From positions 174,976-238,975 of the forward strand of contig NZ_AHIL01000038.1 of NCBI RefSeq assembly GCF_000241525.1: a stretch of DNA of 64,000 bases. Reading direction: 5' to 3'. The position numbers and the translations under genes are program-made. The notes beneath the pieces are model-generated. The model worked only from the letters and a program-made list of their open reading frames with translations, was not told the DNA's origin and ran no database searches. Positions 19,101 to 27,226 of the stretch are shown piece by piece (position 1 is the first letter of the stretch; the number at the start of each line of letters is the position of its first letter). The stretch comes from Comamonas testosteroni ATCC 11996. GTDB lineage: Bacteria; Pseudomonadota; Gammaproteobacteria; Burkholderiales; Burkholderiaceae_C.

Positions 19101-19353
19101 GCAGCGTGCGCTCGATCTTGTCCGTCACCTGCTGAGCCACCTGCTCGGCCGTCGCGCCAGGCCAGTAGGTACGAATGACCATGGCCCGGAATGTGAACGG
19201 CGGATCCTCGTCCTGCCCCAGCTGGAAAAAGGCCGCAAAGCCCAGCAGCATCAGCACGACGATGAAATAGCGTGTCAGCGCTACATGATCGAGCGCCCAG
19301 CGGGAAAGATTGAAATGCGCACCACCGGTCTTTTTGTGTCCAGTGCCGCTCAT
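16144..19353 (-). CDS. RND-family efflux pump, inner-membrane permease
   Basis: A 1069-residue AcrB/MexB-like proton-driven transporter. It has an N-terminal transmembrane helix, a large periplasmic porter domain, a group of helices with the proton-relay segment (GLLVDDAIIAVEMMVRKMEEG), a second periplasmic domain and a C-terminal helix group. Length and duplication are typical of RND pumps. Its start overlaps the stop of the adaptor gene by four bases (ATGA), so they are translationally coupled. No outer-membrane factor is adjacent, so it would have to share one encoded elsewhere. The substrate cannot be predicted; the DD pair and overall form fit the HAE drug type better than heavy-metal pumps. 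Confidence 0.93.
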   Translation of the reverse strand: MSGTGHKKTGGAHFNLSRWALDHVALTRYFIVVLMLLGFAAFFQLGQDEDPPFTFRAMVIRTYWPGATAEQVAQQVTDKIERTLQEVPYADKISSYSKPGESQVIFQVKDYSPPKEVPQLWYTVRKKVGDMRYTLPQGVQGPFFNDDFGDVYGVIYALQAKGFSYAELKTLADDVRQQLLQVPDVAKVEQFGVQDEKVYVELSHKATQMGLNLKQVLDQLNQQNAVASAGTLQTPAETIVLRVQGQFNDLEQLRAMPIIGQGGAQFRLGDIAEVHRGYADPANVMVRFQGEPTVALGVSMVKGGDIIALGKALTQATERIARSLPVGVTLSNMQNQPKAVADSVSEFLQVLVEAVVVVLAVSFLSLGLHKRPGQHPLWKRWYIDPRPGLVVGITIPLVLAATFLAMWYWNIGLHKVSLGSLIIALGLLVDDAIIAVEMMVRKMEEGYDKYRAATFAYEITSKPMLTGTLITAAGFLPIGMAKSMTGEYTFAIFAVTVIALVLSWFASVYFVPYLGLLLLKKPPHAAKLPPEVASGEVSAEEAGINTDVGEHELFDTPFYNRFRRTVNWCVQHRWLTIGATVLVFVLGLAGMGKVQQQFFPDSSRPEVLVDIWFPEGTSLQANKEVTLRVEERFLQLDGVESVSEWIGSGAPRFYLPLDQVFPQNNVSQFILVTKDLKAREEIRKQLPALMAEEFPEVRARSKLLPNGPPVQYPVQFRVMGSDPAKLRTYADEVKALMQANADMRGVNDNWNESVKVIRLQVDQDKARALGVTSQSIAEATGMNFSGTTVGQFREGDKLIDIVMRPPKQDRDAITDIATVYVTTANGQSIPLTQIAKPAMVWEPGVMWREKRNFAITVQGDVREGLQGATLTNELLPQLRKMEAGWHAAGDTGYRIEVAGAVEESSKGSGAIVAGIPVLLFLTFTLLMLQLRSVSRSLLVFITGPLGIPGVAAALLLLNRPFGFVALLGVVALMGMIQRNSVILIDQIESGRARGVPAWDAIVEAAVHRLRPIVLTAAAAVLAMIPLSRSVFWGPMAVAIMGGLIVATVLTLLALPAMYAAAFRIRKDTT

Positions 19354-20618
19354 TTGCCAGCCTCCGCAGCGACTGCAGGCAGAGACGCTCCTGATTCAGG
19401 AGCATTCTGCGATTTATCCACCTGCGTTTGGGGCTTATTTGATACAGAGTTTTGTGGCGGCTTGGCGTATTTATCGCGATATACCGTCACCTTCTGGCCC
19501 GGGGTCAGCACATGGGCGCCTGTGGCCACCACTTGCATGCCGGGTTGCAGACCCGAGGCAATCACCGCCTCGTTGCCGTCAGCGCTGGCAATCTGCACCG
19601 GCTGCAGCTTGACCGAGCTGCTGGCCGCGTCATAGAGCCAGACGGCCGTACTCTGACCGTTACCGCCCTCCTGGCGCAAGGCCGTGGTTGGCAACTTGAT
19701 GACCTGGCTGCCTATGGCTTCGCGGCTCACGCCCATGCCCTCGGGCATGACATGCACGGTCGCACCCAATGCGGGCAGGTCCGTTCCCTGCAGCGCAGCT
19801 TTGACCACATAGGTGCGTGTGGCCGGGTCGGCGCTGGCCGCCACCTCACGCACCTGGGCATTGATCACGCGCGACTCGTCCGACCAGGGGCGCACCTTCA
19901 CACCCTGGCCCGGCTTGATGGCACTGCGCCGGTCCTCGGGCACGCTGAACACCGCATCGCGCGCGCCATCCTGGGCAATCCGCACCACGGGCGTTCCGGC
20001 CGCAACCACCTGACCGGGCTCGGCCTCCACGGCGGTGACAACGCCATCGGCATCGGCCAGCAACTGGGTGTAGTTCTCCTGATTGGACTGACTGGAGAGC
20101 TGAGCCCGCGCCTGGTCGAGCGAGGCCTGTGCCGCCTTCAGATTGGCCTCGTAGCGTTCCATCTCAGCGGCGCTGATGAAGTTCTGGGCTCGCAGCGTGC
20201 GAAAACGCTTGGCATTGGCCTCGGCCAGATCGCGCTGCGTGGTGGCCGAGGCCAACTGGGCGCGCGCGGCATCGGCACTGAGCTGATAGTCACGAGCATC
20301 CAGGCGCGCCAGCACCTGTCCGGCCTTCACATGCTGGCCCAGTTCCACCTCGCGCTTCGTTATCTTGCCCGCCACGCGAAAGCCGAGGCGAGACTCCACA
20401 CGGGCTCGCACATCGCCCGAATATTCCTGAGCAGATTCGATCTGCCCCTCACCCACGGTCACCAGCTTGACGGCACGCACCGGCTCGGGCGCAGCCTCCT
20501 TTTTGGAACAGGCCGACAACATGACAGCAGCCGCCACTATGGACAGCGCAGCCAGGGGCAGGGCAGGCCGGCGCGGCAAAGACAACATTGCAAAACGACG
20601 AGAAGACGAAACAGCCAT
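19350..20618 (-). CDS. RND efflux periplasmic adaptor lipoprotein
   Basis: A 422-residue membrane-fusion protein that bridges the RND permease and an outer-membrane channel. It carries a lipoprotein signal ending LSAC-SKK, a biotinyl-lipoyl-like half (GKITKREVELGQHVKAGQVLARLD), a coiled-coil hairpin (roughly ANAKRFRTLRAQNFISAAEMERYEA, part) and beta-barrel domains. The ATG at 20618 gives a proper signal peptide; the frame is open further upstream without a better start. It is the first gene of a two-gene operon with the permease. The plus-strand hpnC gene is divergent, 161 bases away. Confidence 0.92.
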   Translation of the reverse strand: MAVSSSRRFAMLSLPRRPALPLAALSIVAAAVMLSACSKKEAAPEPVRAVKLVTVGEGQIESAQEYSGDVRARVESRLGFRVAGKITKREVELGQHVKAGQVLARLDARDYQLSADAARAQLASATTQRDLAEANAKRFRTLRAQNFISAAEMERYEANLKAAQASLDQARAQLSSQSNQENYTQLLADADGVVTAVEAEPGQVVAAGTPVVRIAQDGARDAVFSVPEDRRSAIKPGQGVKVRPWSDESRVINAQVREVAASADPATRTYVVKAALQGTDLPALGATVHVMPEGMGVSREAIGSQVIKLPTTALRQEGGNGQSTAVWLYDAASSSVKLQPVQIASADGNEAVIASGLQPGMQVVATGAHVLTPGQKVTVYRDKYAKPPQNSVSNKPQTQVDKSQNAPESGASLPAVAAEAGK

Positions 20619-20779
20619 GGTGTTCTGGGCTTGTAAAAATAGGAAAAGCGCAGCCGCCGGGCAGGCCGCTGCACCAAAGTCAGCGCTGATTGTGCACGCA
20701 CGTGCGCTTTTGCGCCGTCTTTTTATGGGCTGGCGCAAGCCGGCAAGCCCGCCCGGTCCACAATACGGGCGTGAACCAT

Positions 20780-21661
20780 ATGCCCCCAGCAAGCCCCGCC
20801 GCCAATGCGCCGGCCAGCATCACCCATTACGAAAATTTTCCCGTCGCCTCCTGGCTGTGCCCGCCACGACTGCGTGGCCCCATCGCCGCCATCTATCACT
20901 TTGCGCGCACCGCCGACGACCTGGCCGACGAGGGCCAGCACGGCGCCGAGCAGCGCCTCGCACAGCTGCAGCAATATGGCGCCGATCTGCAGCAGCTAGG
21001 TAGCGCCGGCGAAGCTGCCATGCTGATGCGAACTTCCTGGCCCCATATCTTTGGCCCGCTGGCAGTCCAGGTCCAGGCCCATGGCCTGCCCAAGCCATTG
21101 CTGGCCGACCTGCTCAGCGCCTTCGAGCAGGATGTGCGCATGACGGCCGCCCAGACCCGCTATACCGACATGGCCCAGTTGCTGGATTACTGCCGCCGCT
21201 CGGCCAACCCTGTCGGCCGCCTGCTGCTGCACCTGTATGGAGTGGTCAACACCAAGTCACTGATTCAGAGTGACGCCATCTGCACCGCCCTGCAGCTCAT
21301 TAACTTCTGGCAGGACCTGAGCCAGGACTTGCCGCGCCAGCGCCATTACCTACCGGATGCCGATCTGGCCCGCCACGGCATTGCACGAAGCGCGATCCGG
21401 CCGGACGCGGCGGCATTGACGCCCGAACTGCAGTCCCTGCTCGACGAGCTCAACCGCCAGGCCCGCAGCCTGATGAACCATGGTGCGCCGCTGGTGCATC
21501 AGCTACCCGGCCGCACGGGCTGGGAACTGCGCCTGGTCGTGCAAGGCGGTCTGCGCATTCTGGACAGACTGGACGCCATGCAGGGGCGCAACCTCTATCA
21601 GCGCATCAAACTGGGCAAGCTCGACATGGTCGCCATGCTCTGGCAAGCCGTGCGCATGTGA
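20780..21661 (+). CDS. hpnC: Squalene synthase HpnC (hydroxysqualene-forming)
   Basis: A 293-residue trans-isoprenyl diphosphate synthase of the squalene/phytoene synthase family. The two Asp-rich motifs appear as ARTADDLADE and INFWQDLSQD. In the three-enzyme bacterial route HpnD makes presqualene diphosphate from two farnesyl diphosphates, HpnC converts it to hydroxysqualene, and HpnE reduces that to squalene. The ATG at 20780 follows the family N-terminus (YENFPVASWLCP); the open frame extends 30 codons further upstream. hpnD follows after 132 bases and hpnE after that, in the usual order. Confidence 0.92.
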   Translation: MPPASPAANAPASITHYENFPVASWLCPPRLRGPIAAIYHFARTADDLADEGQHGAEQRLAQLQQYGADLQQLGSAGEAAMLMRTSWPHIFGPLAVQVQAHGLPKPLLADLLSAFEQDVRMTAAQTRYTDMAQLLDYCRRSANPVGRLLLHLYGVVNTKSLIQSDAICTALQLINFWQDLSQDLPRQRHYLPDADLARHGIARSAIRPDAAALTPELQSLLDELNRQARSLMNHGAPLVHQLPGRTGWELRLVVQGGLRILDRLDAMQGRNLYQRIKLGKLDMVAMLWQAVRM

Positions 21662-21793
21662 GCGAATAGATAGCCTCCATCCCCTGATGGACCTACGCAA
21701 GGCGCTATGGAATTTGAAGTCTGACCAAGCGCATGCCGCGCATTTCACTGTTGTGTCGGCCAACGGCCCGCGTCATGGGACAATGCTCCCCCT

Positions 21794-22633
21794 ATGAATC
21801 CGGATCAGTACGTCCAAGACAAAGCCGCCTCTTCGGGCAGCAGCTTCTATTACGCCTTTCTCTTCTTGCCCAAGGAGCGCCGCGCCGCCATCACGGCTTT
21901 CTATGCCTTCTGCCGCGAAGTGGATGACGTGGTCGACGAGGTCACGGACCCCGGCGTGGCAGCCACCAAGCTGGCATGGTGGAAGACCGAGGTGCACAGG
22001 GCTTTCACCAGCCAGTCCGCTCATCCCGTGATGCAGGCACTGATGCCCCACGCCAAGACCTATGGCATCGAAGAGCGCCATCTGCAGGCCGTCATTGAAG
22101 GCTGCCAGATGGATCTGGATCAGACCCGCTATCTGGACTTTGCCGGTCTGCAGCGCTACTGCCATCTGGTTGCCGGCGTGGTCGGCGAAGTCGCTGCCCG
22201 CATCTTCGGCCAGACCGAGGAGCGCACCACAGAATACGCTCACACCCTGGGCCAGGCCCTGCAGTTGACCAACATCATCCGCGACGTGGGCGAAGACGCC
22301 ATGCGCGGCCGTATCTACCTGCCCATCAGCGAGCTGCAGCAGTTCGACGTCAAGGCCCACGAGATCAACAAGCGTGAGTACTCGGAACGCTTCACGGCCC
22401 TGATGCGCTTTCAGGCCGAGCGTGCCCACAACCTGTATGACAAGGCACTGGACCTGCTGCCCGATGCCGATCGCCACGCACAAAAGCCCGGTCTGATGAT
22501 GGCGAGCATCTATCGCACCCTGCTGCGCGAGATCGAGTCCGAGAACTTCCAGGTGCTGCACCAGCGCATCAGCCTCACGCCGCTGCGCAAGTTCTGGTTG
22601 GTCTGGAAGATGCAGGCACTGGGCCGCATGTAA
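21794..22633 (+). CDS. hpnD: Presqualene diphosphate synthase HpnD
   Basis: A 279-residue member of the squalene/phytoene synthase family. It has both substrate-binding Asp motifs, CREVDDVVDE and NIIRDVGED, and the YGIEERHLQAVIEG region typical of HpnD. It joins two farnesyl diphosphates head to head into presqualene diphosphate. It lies between hpnC and hpnE; the gap to hpnE is only seven bases, so those two are probably cotranscribed. Confidence 0.93.
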   Translation: MNPDQYVQDKAASSGSSFYYAFLFLPKERRAAITAFYAFCREVDDVVDEVTDPGVAATKLAWWKTEVHRAFTSQSAHPVMQALMPHAKTYGIEERHLQAVIEGCQMDLDQTRYLDFAGLQRYCHLVAGVVGEVAARIFGQTEERTTEYAHTLGQALQLTNIIRDVGEDAMRGRIYLPISELQQFDVKAHEINKREYSERFTALMRFQAERAHNLYDKALDLLPDADRHAQKPGLMMASIYRTLLREIESENFQVLHQRISLTPLRKFWLVWKMQALGRM

Positions 22634-22640
22634 GCGCGCC

Positions 22641-23981
22641 ATGCAAGTTGCCATCATCGGTGGCGGCTGGGCCGGCATGGCTGCCGCAGTACAGCTTTCG
22701 CTAGTCGGCCATCAGCCCACGGTTTTCGAGGCCGGCCGCCAGCTCGGTGGCCGGGCTCGCAATCTGGATCTGCCGGGCGGCACCTTGGCCGACAACGGCC
22801 AGCATATTCTGATCGGCGCCTATGCCGAATGCCTGCGGCTCATGCACATCGTGGGCGTAGCGCCGGAACAAGCCCTGCTGCGCAGGCCCCTGGCCATGCG
22901 CCATGCCGATGGCAGCGGCCTGAGCTTTCCCGAGCTGCCCGCGCCTCTCGACGCCCTGGTCGGAATTGCCAGCGCCAGCGGCTGGTCGCTGCGCGAACGT
23001 GCCGCCCTGTTGGGCCGTGCCCTGCGCTGGCGTGTCCAGGGCTTTCGATGCGCAGATGCTGCAACCGTTGCCGATATCTGCAGCGGTCTACCAAATCTCC
23101 TGCTCGACGAATTCATCGAGCCGCTTTGCGTGTCGGCCCTCAATCTGCCGGCCGCACAGGCCAGCGGCAGAATCTTCTTGCGCGTGCTGCATGACGCACT
23201 GTTCGCAGGCACGGGCGGCTCCCATTTTCTGCTGCCGCGCTGCGGACTCGGCGATCTGTTTCCGAATCCGGCCGCGCAATGGCTGCAAGACCGGGGGCAT
23301 GCCGTGCATACGGCGAGCCGGATTCAGGAGCTGATCCCCCAAGGCCAGCAATGGCTGCTGCGCAGCTCCCAAGCGGCACTCGAGCCGGCACTGGAACAAG
23401 CGCGTTTTGATGCCGTGCTGCTGGCTTGCCCACCTCAGGAGGCAACCCGCCTTGCGCTGCTGGCTGCCGAAGACCTGCGCCTGCCCGCCCGCGACGGCGT
23501 GCATTACCAGCACTGGGCACAGAGCGCACAGGCCCTGGAGCACACAGCCATTGCCACGGTCTATGCGCGCAGCAGCCATCGCCTCGCGCCCGCGCTGCCC
23601 TGGCTTGCATTGCGACCCGACGCCCAGGCTCCGGCTCAGTTCGTGTTCGACCGCGGTCATCTGCAGCCCTCCGATGGCGCCCAGCAAGGTCTGATGGCGT
23701 TTGTCATCAGCGACTGCCGCACAGACCGCGAGACCCTGGAGCGGCTTGTGCTGGAACAAGCCCGGCAACAACTGGGCTGGCGGGACATTCAAGCTGTGCT
23801 GACCGTGGTTGAAAAGCGCGCCACATTTGCCTGCAGGCCCAACGTGAAGCGCCCAGGCACGGAGCTAGGCCATGGCCTCTGGGCTTGCGGCGACTATGTG
23901 AGCGGGCCCTACCCGGCGACGCTGGAAGGTGCGGTGCGTTGCGGGATTACGGCAGCCGACGAGCTGGTCCGCAAGGACTAG
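22641..23981 (+). CDS. hpnE: Hydroxysqualene dehydroxylase HpnE
   Basis: A 446-residue FAD-dependent amine-oxidase-like protein. The N-terminal dinucleotide fold (VAIIGGGWAGMAAAVQL, then FEAGRQLGGRAR) binds FAD, and a C-terminal FAD motif (GLWACGDYVSGPYPATLEGAVRCG, part) closes the fold. In hopanoid and related pathways it reduces hydroxysqualene to squalene. It completes the hpnCDE set. No squalene-hopene cyclase is in the window, so the fate of the squalene is not shown here. Confidence 0.92.
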   Translation: MQVAIIGGGWAGMAAAVQLSLVGHQPTVFEAGRQLGGRARNLDLPGGTLADNGQHILIGAYAECLRLMHIVGVAPEQALLRRPLAMRHADGSGLSFPELPAPLDALVGIASASGWSLRERAALLGRALRWRVQGFRCADAATVADICSGLPNLLLDEFIEPLCVSALNLPAAQASGRIFLRVLHDALFAGTGGSHFLLPRCGLGDLFPNPAAQWLQDRGHAVHTASRIQELIPQGQQWLLRSSQAALEPALEQARFDAVLLACPPQEATRLALLAAEDLRLPARDGVHYQHWAQSAQALEHTAIATVYARSSHRLAPALPWLALRPDAQAPAQFVFDRGHLQPSDGAQQGLMAFVISDCRTDRETLERLVLEQARQQLGWRDIQAVLTVVEKRATFACRPNVKRPGTELGHGLWACGDYVSGPYPATLEGAVRCGITAADELVRKD

Positions 23982-24136
23982 AACTAAGCTGCTCTAGAGC
24001 AAACCCTATCAGCACAATCCTGATGCCCGGATCGCGCTGCCGCAGGCGGTTTGACAGCGATTTGACAGCCACAGTTGCAACCATGGCCTGAGAGGCAATC
24101 TCTCAGCCACATAAAGCCAAAAGCAACGGAGACAAC

Positions 24137-25159
24137 ATGGCATCCACATTCGACAAGTCCACTCGCGAAATTCTGAGCATCTCGCGCCGCCATCTGCTGA
24201 CCGGCGCCGGAGCCCTGGCCTGCAGCAGCCTGCTGCCCGGCATGGCCCGCGCTGCCGATGACAGCTGGCCCAACCGCCCGATTCGCTTCGTCGTGCCGTT
24301 TGCGCCCGGTGGCAGCTCTGAAATCGTGGCCCGCTCCACCGCCGCAGAGCTGTCCAGGACCATCGGCCAGAACGTATTCGTGGACAACAAGCCCGGCGCC
24401 GCGGGCAATATCGCCATGCAGGAAGTGGCTCGAGCCGATGACCAGAGCACCGTCATCCTTGGCCATATCGGCACGCTGGCCGTCAACCCCTATATTTTTG
24501 ACAAGCTGCCCTGGGATCCGAAAAAGGACTTTGTTCCCGTGAGCCTGCTGGCCAAGGTGCCCAGCCTCTATGTGGTGCACCCCGATCTGCCCGTCAAGAA
24601 CATTGCCGATCTGGTGGTCTATGCCAAGAAGAATCCGGGCAAGCTCAGCTACGGCTCGGCCGGCAACGGCAGCGCAGGACATCTGGCATTCGAATATCTG
24701 AAGATGACGGCCGACATCTTCATGCTCCACGTGCCTTATCGCGGCACCGGCCCCATGATGACCGACCTGCTATCGGGTCGTCTTGATGCGGCCTCTGTCG
24801 GAGCCGCCGCGCTGCTGCCCTTCATCAAGGCCGGCAAGGTGCGCTGCATCGCAACCGGCTCGACCAAGCGCCTGCCACAACTGCCTGATGTGCCTACGGT
24901 GGCCGAGCAGGGCTTTCCAGGCTTCGAGATGACTCAGTGGTACGGAATGCTGGCCCCTTCCAGTCTGCCCCGCGCCCATGTGGACAAGCTGGCCGCAGAA
25001 TGCGCCAAGGCCGTCAAGGCACCCGATGCGCTCAAGCGCCTGCAGGGCGACGCCGCCGAACCCATTGGCAGTACGCCAGAGCAGTTTGCCCAATTCATCA
25101 GCATCGAGCAGAACCGCTGGCAAAAAGTGCTCAAGCGCGCGCAGGTGAAACCGGGTTGA
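24137..25159 (+). CDS. Tat-exported Bug/TctC-family solute receptor
   Basis: A 340-residue periplasmic binding protein of the Bordetella uptake gene (Bug) family, of which Burkholderiales often have dozens. The N-terminus has a twin-arginine signal (SRRHLLTGAGALACSS) and a probable cleavage after ARA. The mature part begins PNRPIRFVVPFAPGGSSEIVAR, the Bug hallmark. No TctA/TctB genes adjoin it, so its transporter partner and ligand (usually a carboxylate) are unknown. Two tandem TTTGACAGC copies (24050-24058, 24061-24069) and a CTGAGAG/CTCTCAG hairpin (24088-24106) lie upstream. Confidence 0.9.
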   Translation: MASTFDKSTREILSISRRHLLTGAGALACSSLLPGMARAADDSWPNRPIRFVVPFAPGGSSEIVARSTAAELSRTIGQNVFVDNKPGAAGNIAMQEVARADDQSTVILGHIGTLAVNPYIFDKLPWDPKKDFVPVSLLAKVPSLYVVHPDLPVKNIADLVVYAKKNPGKLSYGSAGNGSAGHLAFEYLKMTADIFMLHVPYRGTGPMMTDLLSGRLDAASVGAAALLPFIKAGKVRCIATGSTKRLPQLPDVPTVAEQGFPGFEMTQWYGMLAPSSLPRAHVDKLAAECAKAVKAPDALKRLQGDAAEPIGSTPEQFAQFISIEQNRWQKVLKRAQVKPG

Positions 25160-25161
25160 GC

Positions 25162-25220
25162 GCCCGAGGCGCCAAAGGCCTTCCCTCTTTCTCGTCGCAG
25201 GAGGGAAGATCTGCTCGGGC
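25162..25220. other. Nested inverted repeats between convergent genes
   Basis: An inner repeat, TTCCCTC/GAGGGAA (25181-25187, 25201-25207), sits inside an outer one, GCCCGAG/CTCGGGC (25162-25168, 25214-25220), directly after the stop of the Bug receptor gene and before the end of the convergent small membrane-protein gene. The T run is poor, so termination here may be Rho-dependent or the structure may protect mRNA ends. Confidence 0.45.
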
Positions 25221-25246
25221 CTTTGGGCCTGGCTGCGGGGCAGGGT

Positions 25247-25462
25247 TCAGTGGCTCTCTATCCACCACTGGATGATGATTTTGGCGATATAGCCAACAAA
25301 GCCCACGCCCAAACCCAGGCAAATCACAAAGGTGCCGAACTTGCCTGCCTTGGACTGACGCGCCAACTGCAGGATGATGAACACCATGAACAAGATGAAG
25401 GCGCCCACGCCCCAGGTCAGGAAAAAGTGGGCAATCTGCTCTTCCGTATAACCGAATATCAC
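25247..25462 (-). CDS. Small membrane protein, DUF2788-like
   Basis: A 71-residue protein with two hydrophobic helices (about residues 14-33 and 43-66) joined by a basic loop (LARQSKAGKFGTF). Length, the SKAGKFGTF loop and helix arrangement match the DUF2788 family, which is conserved in beta- and gammaproteobacteria and has no known function. It is on the same strand as, and 47 bases after, the larger membrane-protein gene at 25510-26358, so the two could be cotranscribed. Confidence 0.8.
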   Translation of the reverse strand: MIFGYTEEQIAHFFLTWGVGAFILFMVFIILQLARQSKAGKFGTFVICLGLGVGFVGYIAKIIIQWWIESH

Positions 25463-25509
25463 GACAACCAGGTCCTTACAGCCCTTGCCAGGCCCTGGTC
25501 GCGCAGCGC

Positions 25510-26358
25510 TCAGACGGCAGGCACCATCGCGTCATCCCTGGCGGGGAATGCAGAAGCATCCACCAGGTCCCGATAGGCATGCCAGCTGGCATGGCCCAGC
25601 AGGGGCATCACAACCACCAGCCCCAGCAAATAGCTACCAAGGCCCAGCAAGGTCAACATCACAATCAGCGCCGCCCACAAGGCCATAGGGCCCGGGTTGG
25701 CCAGCACCACGGACCAACTGGTCAACACGGCCTGGCGCACGGTCACTCGCCTGTCCAGCATCAGCGGCATGGCCACCACGCTGGACGCAAAAATCGGAGC
25801 AGCCAGAAAGCTGCCCAAAGCCATCCATTGCACAAACAGCTGACCATCCCTGGCCAGCACCACATGCGCAATGAAATCCTGCAGGGTCTGCACGCGCACG
25901 GGCGACATCACGGTGATCAGCGATGCTGAAATCAGCACCCAGCCCGTGGCGGCCAGCGCCAGCAAGGCGCCAAACCGAACCATGCACCAGTACCCTCCCC
26001 GGCCCGTGGCATGGCAGCTCTGCCACTGCGTCCAGGTGCGGCGGATCAGACCCCAGTCTGCCACCTCACCGCGCTCGATGGCCCGGCTGATGGCATACAG
26101 GCTGGTGGCAACCAGCGGCCCCACCACCAGAAAGCCCGACAAGGCTCCTGCCATCAACCAGAAGCGATTGTGCCCCAGGGTCAGGATTGCCGCACCGATC
26201 AGGATCAAGGCCAGACCATGCGCCAGACTGATTAACGGAGCGTTAGAAATGTCCTGCAAGGCTCTGGACAGCCACACCAGAGGCCGGCTCCAGGCAATGG
26301 TTCGCACAGGTGCCAGCGGTGGCGGCGTGAGAAGGCAGGCAGGCAGACAGGTAGGCAT
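25510..26358 (-). CDS. DUF2189-family integral membrane protein
   Basis: A 282-residue protein with about six hydrophobic segments, resembling the DUF2189 family of uncharacterised inner-membrane proteins (a WLSRALQDISNAPLISLAHGL-like start and a repeated GPLVATSLYAISRAIERGE segment). The ATG at 26358 is chosen because AAGGA lies six bases before it; an earlier in-frame start at 26385 lacks a site. Between the HAD phosphatase and the DUF2788 gene on the same strand. No function can be offered. Confidence 0.8.
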   Translation of the reverse strand: MPTCLPACLLTPPPLAPVRTIAWSRPLVWLSRALQDISNAPLISLAHGLALILIGAAILTLGHNRFWLMAGALSGFLVVGPLVATSLYAISRAIERGEVADWGLIRRTWTQWQSCHATGRGGYWCMVRFGALLALAATGWVLISASLITVMSPVRVQTLQDFIAHVVLARDGQLFVQWMALGSFLAAPIFASSVVAMPLMLDRRVTVRQAVLTSWSVVLANPGPMALWAALIVMLTLLGLGSYLLGLVVVMPLLGHASWHAYRDLVDASAFPARDDAMVPAV

Positions 26359-26403
26359 AGGCGGTCCTTCTTCGCTGACCCGCAAAGCTCCCGCTCGTTC
26401 CGG

Positions 26404-27153
26404 TCAACGATCTGCCAGCCCCTGACACAACTGCCAAAGGCTGGCGACTGTGACGTGGGGTTCAGGACCCACGCAAGGCCATGCTACCTGTCCGCGGTTG
26501 AGCCAGACTGCGTGCATACCCGCATCCATGGCGCCCCGGGCATCCAGCTCCGCATCGTCGCCGATGTGCAGCACATGCTCGGGGGCGACGCCGGCCGCAT
26601 CCGCTGCGGCCTGAAAAAAACGCGTCTCGGGCTTGGCCATGCCCGCTCCGCTGGCAGACAGCGAGGCGCGAAAATGCTTGCCTATACCCACCACATGCAC
26701 ATTCGCATTGCCATTGGACAGGGCCACCACCGGCCAGCGCTGCGACAGAAACTGCAGCGCCGGCAAGGCATCGTCAAACAGCTCGACCCGCTGGCGAGCG
26801 GCAAAAAACTCGTCAAAGGCCGGTTCGGCCAGGGCAGGATCATCGCCGGCCCGGGTCAGCGCCAGCCGGATGGACTCCCGGCGCAGGCCGCTGAGGTCTG
26901 CTTTCAGATCCGGGCGCAGTGCCACGATTTCGTGGCGCAAGGCGCGCACCTTGTCCGTATCGCCCAGGTGCTCGGCCGTACCGGGAGCATGCTGCGCAAG
27001 CCACTGCAGCAAAACGGCCTCTGCCTTCGCAATCGTGGGCCAGATGGGCCAGAGCGTGTCGTCCAGATCCAGACTGATGGCGCGAATCTGGCCGCTATGG
27101 CGCAAGCGCTGAAGGGTTTCAATGGCGGGGGCTGTAGTGTCTTGGGATTGCAT
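26404..27153 (-). CDS. HAD-superfamily phosphatase (YigB-like)
   Basis: A 249-residue haloacid dehalogenase-like hydrolase. Motif I is LDLDDTLW with Asp29 and Asp31, motif II is ALSNGNA, the motif III Lys is in GMAKPETRFF, and motif IV is HIGDDAELD. This set and the C1-type cap resemble YigB, an FMN and riboflavin-pathway intermediate phosphatase, but substrate assignment from sequence alone is weak for this family. It is divergent from hemH, 73 bases away, and upstream of the DUF2189 gene on its own strand. Confidence 0.85.
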   Translation of the reverse strand: MQSQDTTAPAIETLQRLRHSGQIRAISLDLDDTLWPIWPTIAKAEAVLLQWLAQHAPGTAEHLGDTDKVRALRHEIVALRPDLKADLSGLRRESIRLALTRAGDDPALAEPAFDEFFAARQRVELFDDALPALQFLSQRWPVVALSNGNANVHVVGIGKHFRASLSASGAGMAKPETRFFQAAADAAGVAPEHVLHIGDDAELDARGAMDAGMHAVWLNRGQVAWPCVGPEPHVTVASLWQLCQGLADR

Positions 27154-27226
27154 GCCCCGAAGAATAGCGGCCCGGCTAATGCCGCAGAGCGGCTGCGCCT
27201 ATCCGATTAGCTGACACAATTGCGCC

